Positions 56,663 through 58,130 of a DNA stretch of 58,130 bases are shown here, piece by piece; position 1 is the first letter of the stretch, and each line of letters opens with the position of its first letter. Under the pieces are notes generated by a model. That model saw only the letters and a program-made list of their open reading frames with translations, ran no database searches and had not been told where the DNA came from. The position numbers and the translations under genes were made by a program. This stretch comes from Epichloe hybrida. Taxonomy: Eukaryota > Ascomycota > Sordariomycetes > Hypocreales > Clavicipitaceae. The stretch covers positions 1-58,130 of the forward strand of contig JAFEKR010000103.1 in NCBI GenBank assembly GCA_019022495.1, written 5' to 3'.

Positions 56663-58130
56663 CGCATCGTAACAGTAAAATAATCAGTCGACGTAAATTT
56701 AGGTGGGCGGGTACTCGGTAGACAAGGTGCGAAACGAACGAATGTTGAATCACGCCTTGGAGTTCAGGCAAGATGCGCTGGCAAGAACAGTACAATTCAT
56801 TAGCGCGCAAAAGTTGAGATGTAGGTAGCAGATTACATCAAGAAGAAAAAAAAAAGGGGCCAAAGTCTGGAGAGGCAAAAAAAGAATGGCAAAACGATGC
56901 AGATTTCCAGAATTCGGATGATGAGGGAGGGAGAGGGAGAGATGGAGAGAGAGAGCACAACGTGGCAGGCAAAGTACACTGTCACTGTATGTACAGGCAG
57001 GCCGCAGGCAGGCAGGCAGGCAGGCCAAGCGGTCACAATGTGACAGGTACAGGCGGAGTTACAGGCGGTGCGGGTGCTATAGCCTATAGTGGACCGACCC
57101 GTCTCCATATGTTGAAGTCGAGTCATGGAAGTGCCAAAAGAAAAAGAAGCAATTCCTCGGTGCGTAGACATCGTGCGAGAACATGGCATAATACAAAGTG
57201 TGGCAGAGACCAGACTTAGCTCCTCAAGAGAACCAACGTACACGATAAGACTAGACTAGACTAGACAAGACAATAGACCATGCTGCGTTTTCGCCAAGTA
57301 CTGTTTGTTGTCAAGCCAGAAAGGCGTCTGTGAAAGAGCTTGCGGTCGGAATACCATTGGAAAGAAACAGGATCCGTCAACACCGTCAAGTTGACGCAAA
57401 TGTTGAGATGTATCAATGTTGGAGTTGAACGTTGCTCGACTCCAGAGACATGAAAAGGGAGTGCGCGCCAGAGCGCCAGAGCGCCAGAGCGTCAGAGGAC
57501 CGGCCATTGATTCGTGATTCGTGGCACGGCGTATCCGGAAGGGGGGGGGGGGGGCCATCAGGTATTAGAGACGGACCATGTTCCCGGAAGACTGAAGTAC
57601 AACTTACAAGTAGGCGGGACGAACGTACAATCGTGGCCAAGGCATGTGGCACGTGGGGTGAGCCCGCATGCTTTGATATCACAGCGACCTCATTGACGCG
57701 ACTGAATCTACGGGGCGGCTGGGAAAGTTGTCGTTTCACCTCCGAGGTCGTACGAATGGCGCGAGAAGACCACGGACTGGTGTTGTGAGCTGCAGGAGAA
57801 CGCGAGACTTGTTCTCATGGGATTCGCTCACCGCCATATCTCGCGATGCCAGCTTTGTGGTGTTGTCACCCGTGTCAGGGCTGGATTGGATGCCAGGCCC
57901 TTGAGGCCCGCCCCGTTCCTCCCCATCGCTGATCCTCGTTCTTGTTCGAGTGATTCATTGCTGTCGTGTCTGTTCATAAGAAAAGCTACGCAGTCATTTG
58001 AAATCCCTTGTACCATTTCTCCACCTATATTATATTATACAGAAAGCGCCGACTCTGTGTAAGCATTCATTTTTCATCCTCCAACTACCTACCTACCACA
58101 CACACCGAACTTCTAACCTCTAGTCGTGTC
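56663..58130. other. Upstream region of the PREG-like gene to window end
   Basis: 1.5 kb without a supportable gene. It holds a short GGCA repeat near 57003-57024, four copies of an 8-base GCGCCAGA unit at 57465-57496 and a G-run of 15 at 57540-57554. The last 150 bases are C/T- and CTAC-rich and may be the leader of a plus-strand gene beyond the edge. Confidence 0.45.

Overview
The window is nuclear DNA of a filamentous ascomycete, most likely a Sordariomycete and plausibly Hypocreales. Three things point there: genes with several short introns (GT..AG, CTAAC-type branch sites), fungal families in ascomycete form (Cch1 calcium channel, PRM10/ThrE-like protein, PREG/Pho80-type cyclin, secreted GH37 trehalase, fungal tyrosinase), and AT-rich blocks that look RIP-mutated. 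I cannot name the species.

Layout. 1-4640 is an AT-rich, gene-free block with a decayed LTR retrotransposon on the minus strand (gag-like translation full of stops, probable LTR at 2703-3189) and a dispersed repeat. Next come an HMG-box gene (minus), a DDT/WHIM/PHD chromatin gene (minus, five exons), the Cch1 channel (plus, four exons, 2127 aa), a DUF1640/FMP32-type mitochondrial coiled-coil protein (minus), clathrin heavy chain (plus, 1683 aa), a type II membrane dipeptidyl aminopeptidase (minus) with a frame-breaking gap exactly at its catalytic serine motif, the Fe-S scaffold ISU1 (plus) with an apparent AT-AC intron, and a secreted GH37 trehalase (minus).

32.7-36.2 kb is a transposon-rich island. 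It holds two nested miniature LTR (TRIM-like) elements, each with a target-site duplication, a foldback MITE inserted in a dispersed repeat, and remains of a possible small membrane-protein gene split by the outer TRIM. After it come RNA polymerase I subunit RPA135 (minus), PRM10-like (plus), an Arl8-type GTPase (plus, with a 20-nt exon), L-threonine aldolase (plus), tyrosinase (plus), and a PREG/Pho80-like cyclin (minus).

The genes are mostly unrelated conserved housekeeping loci and do not form a cluster. The unusual content is in gene structure (AT-AC intron, catalytic-motif loss, microexon) and in the mobile DNA. A 9-mer, TACTCCGTA, recurs between genes, and one pair of repeat copies suggests it is a small insertion or excision footprint at a TA target.
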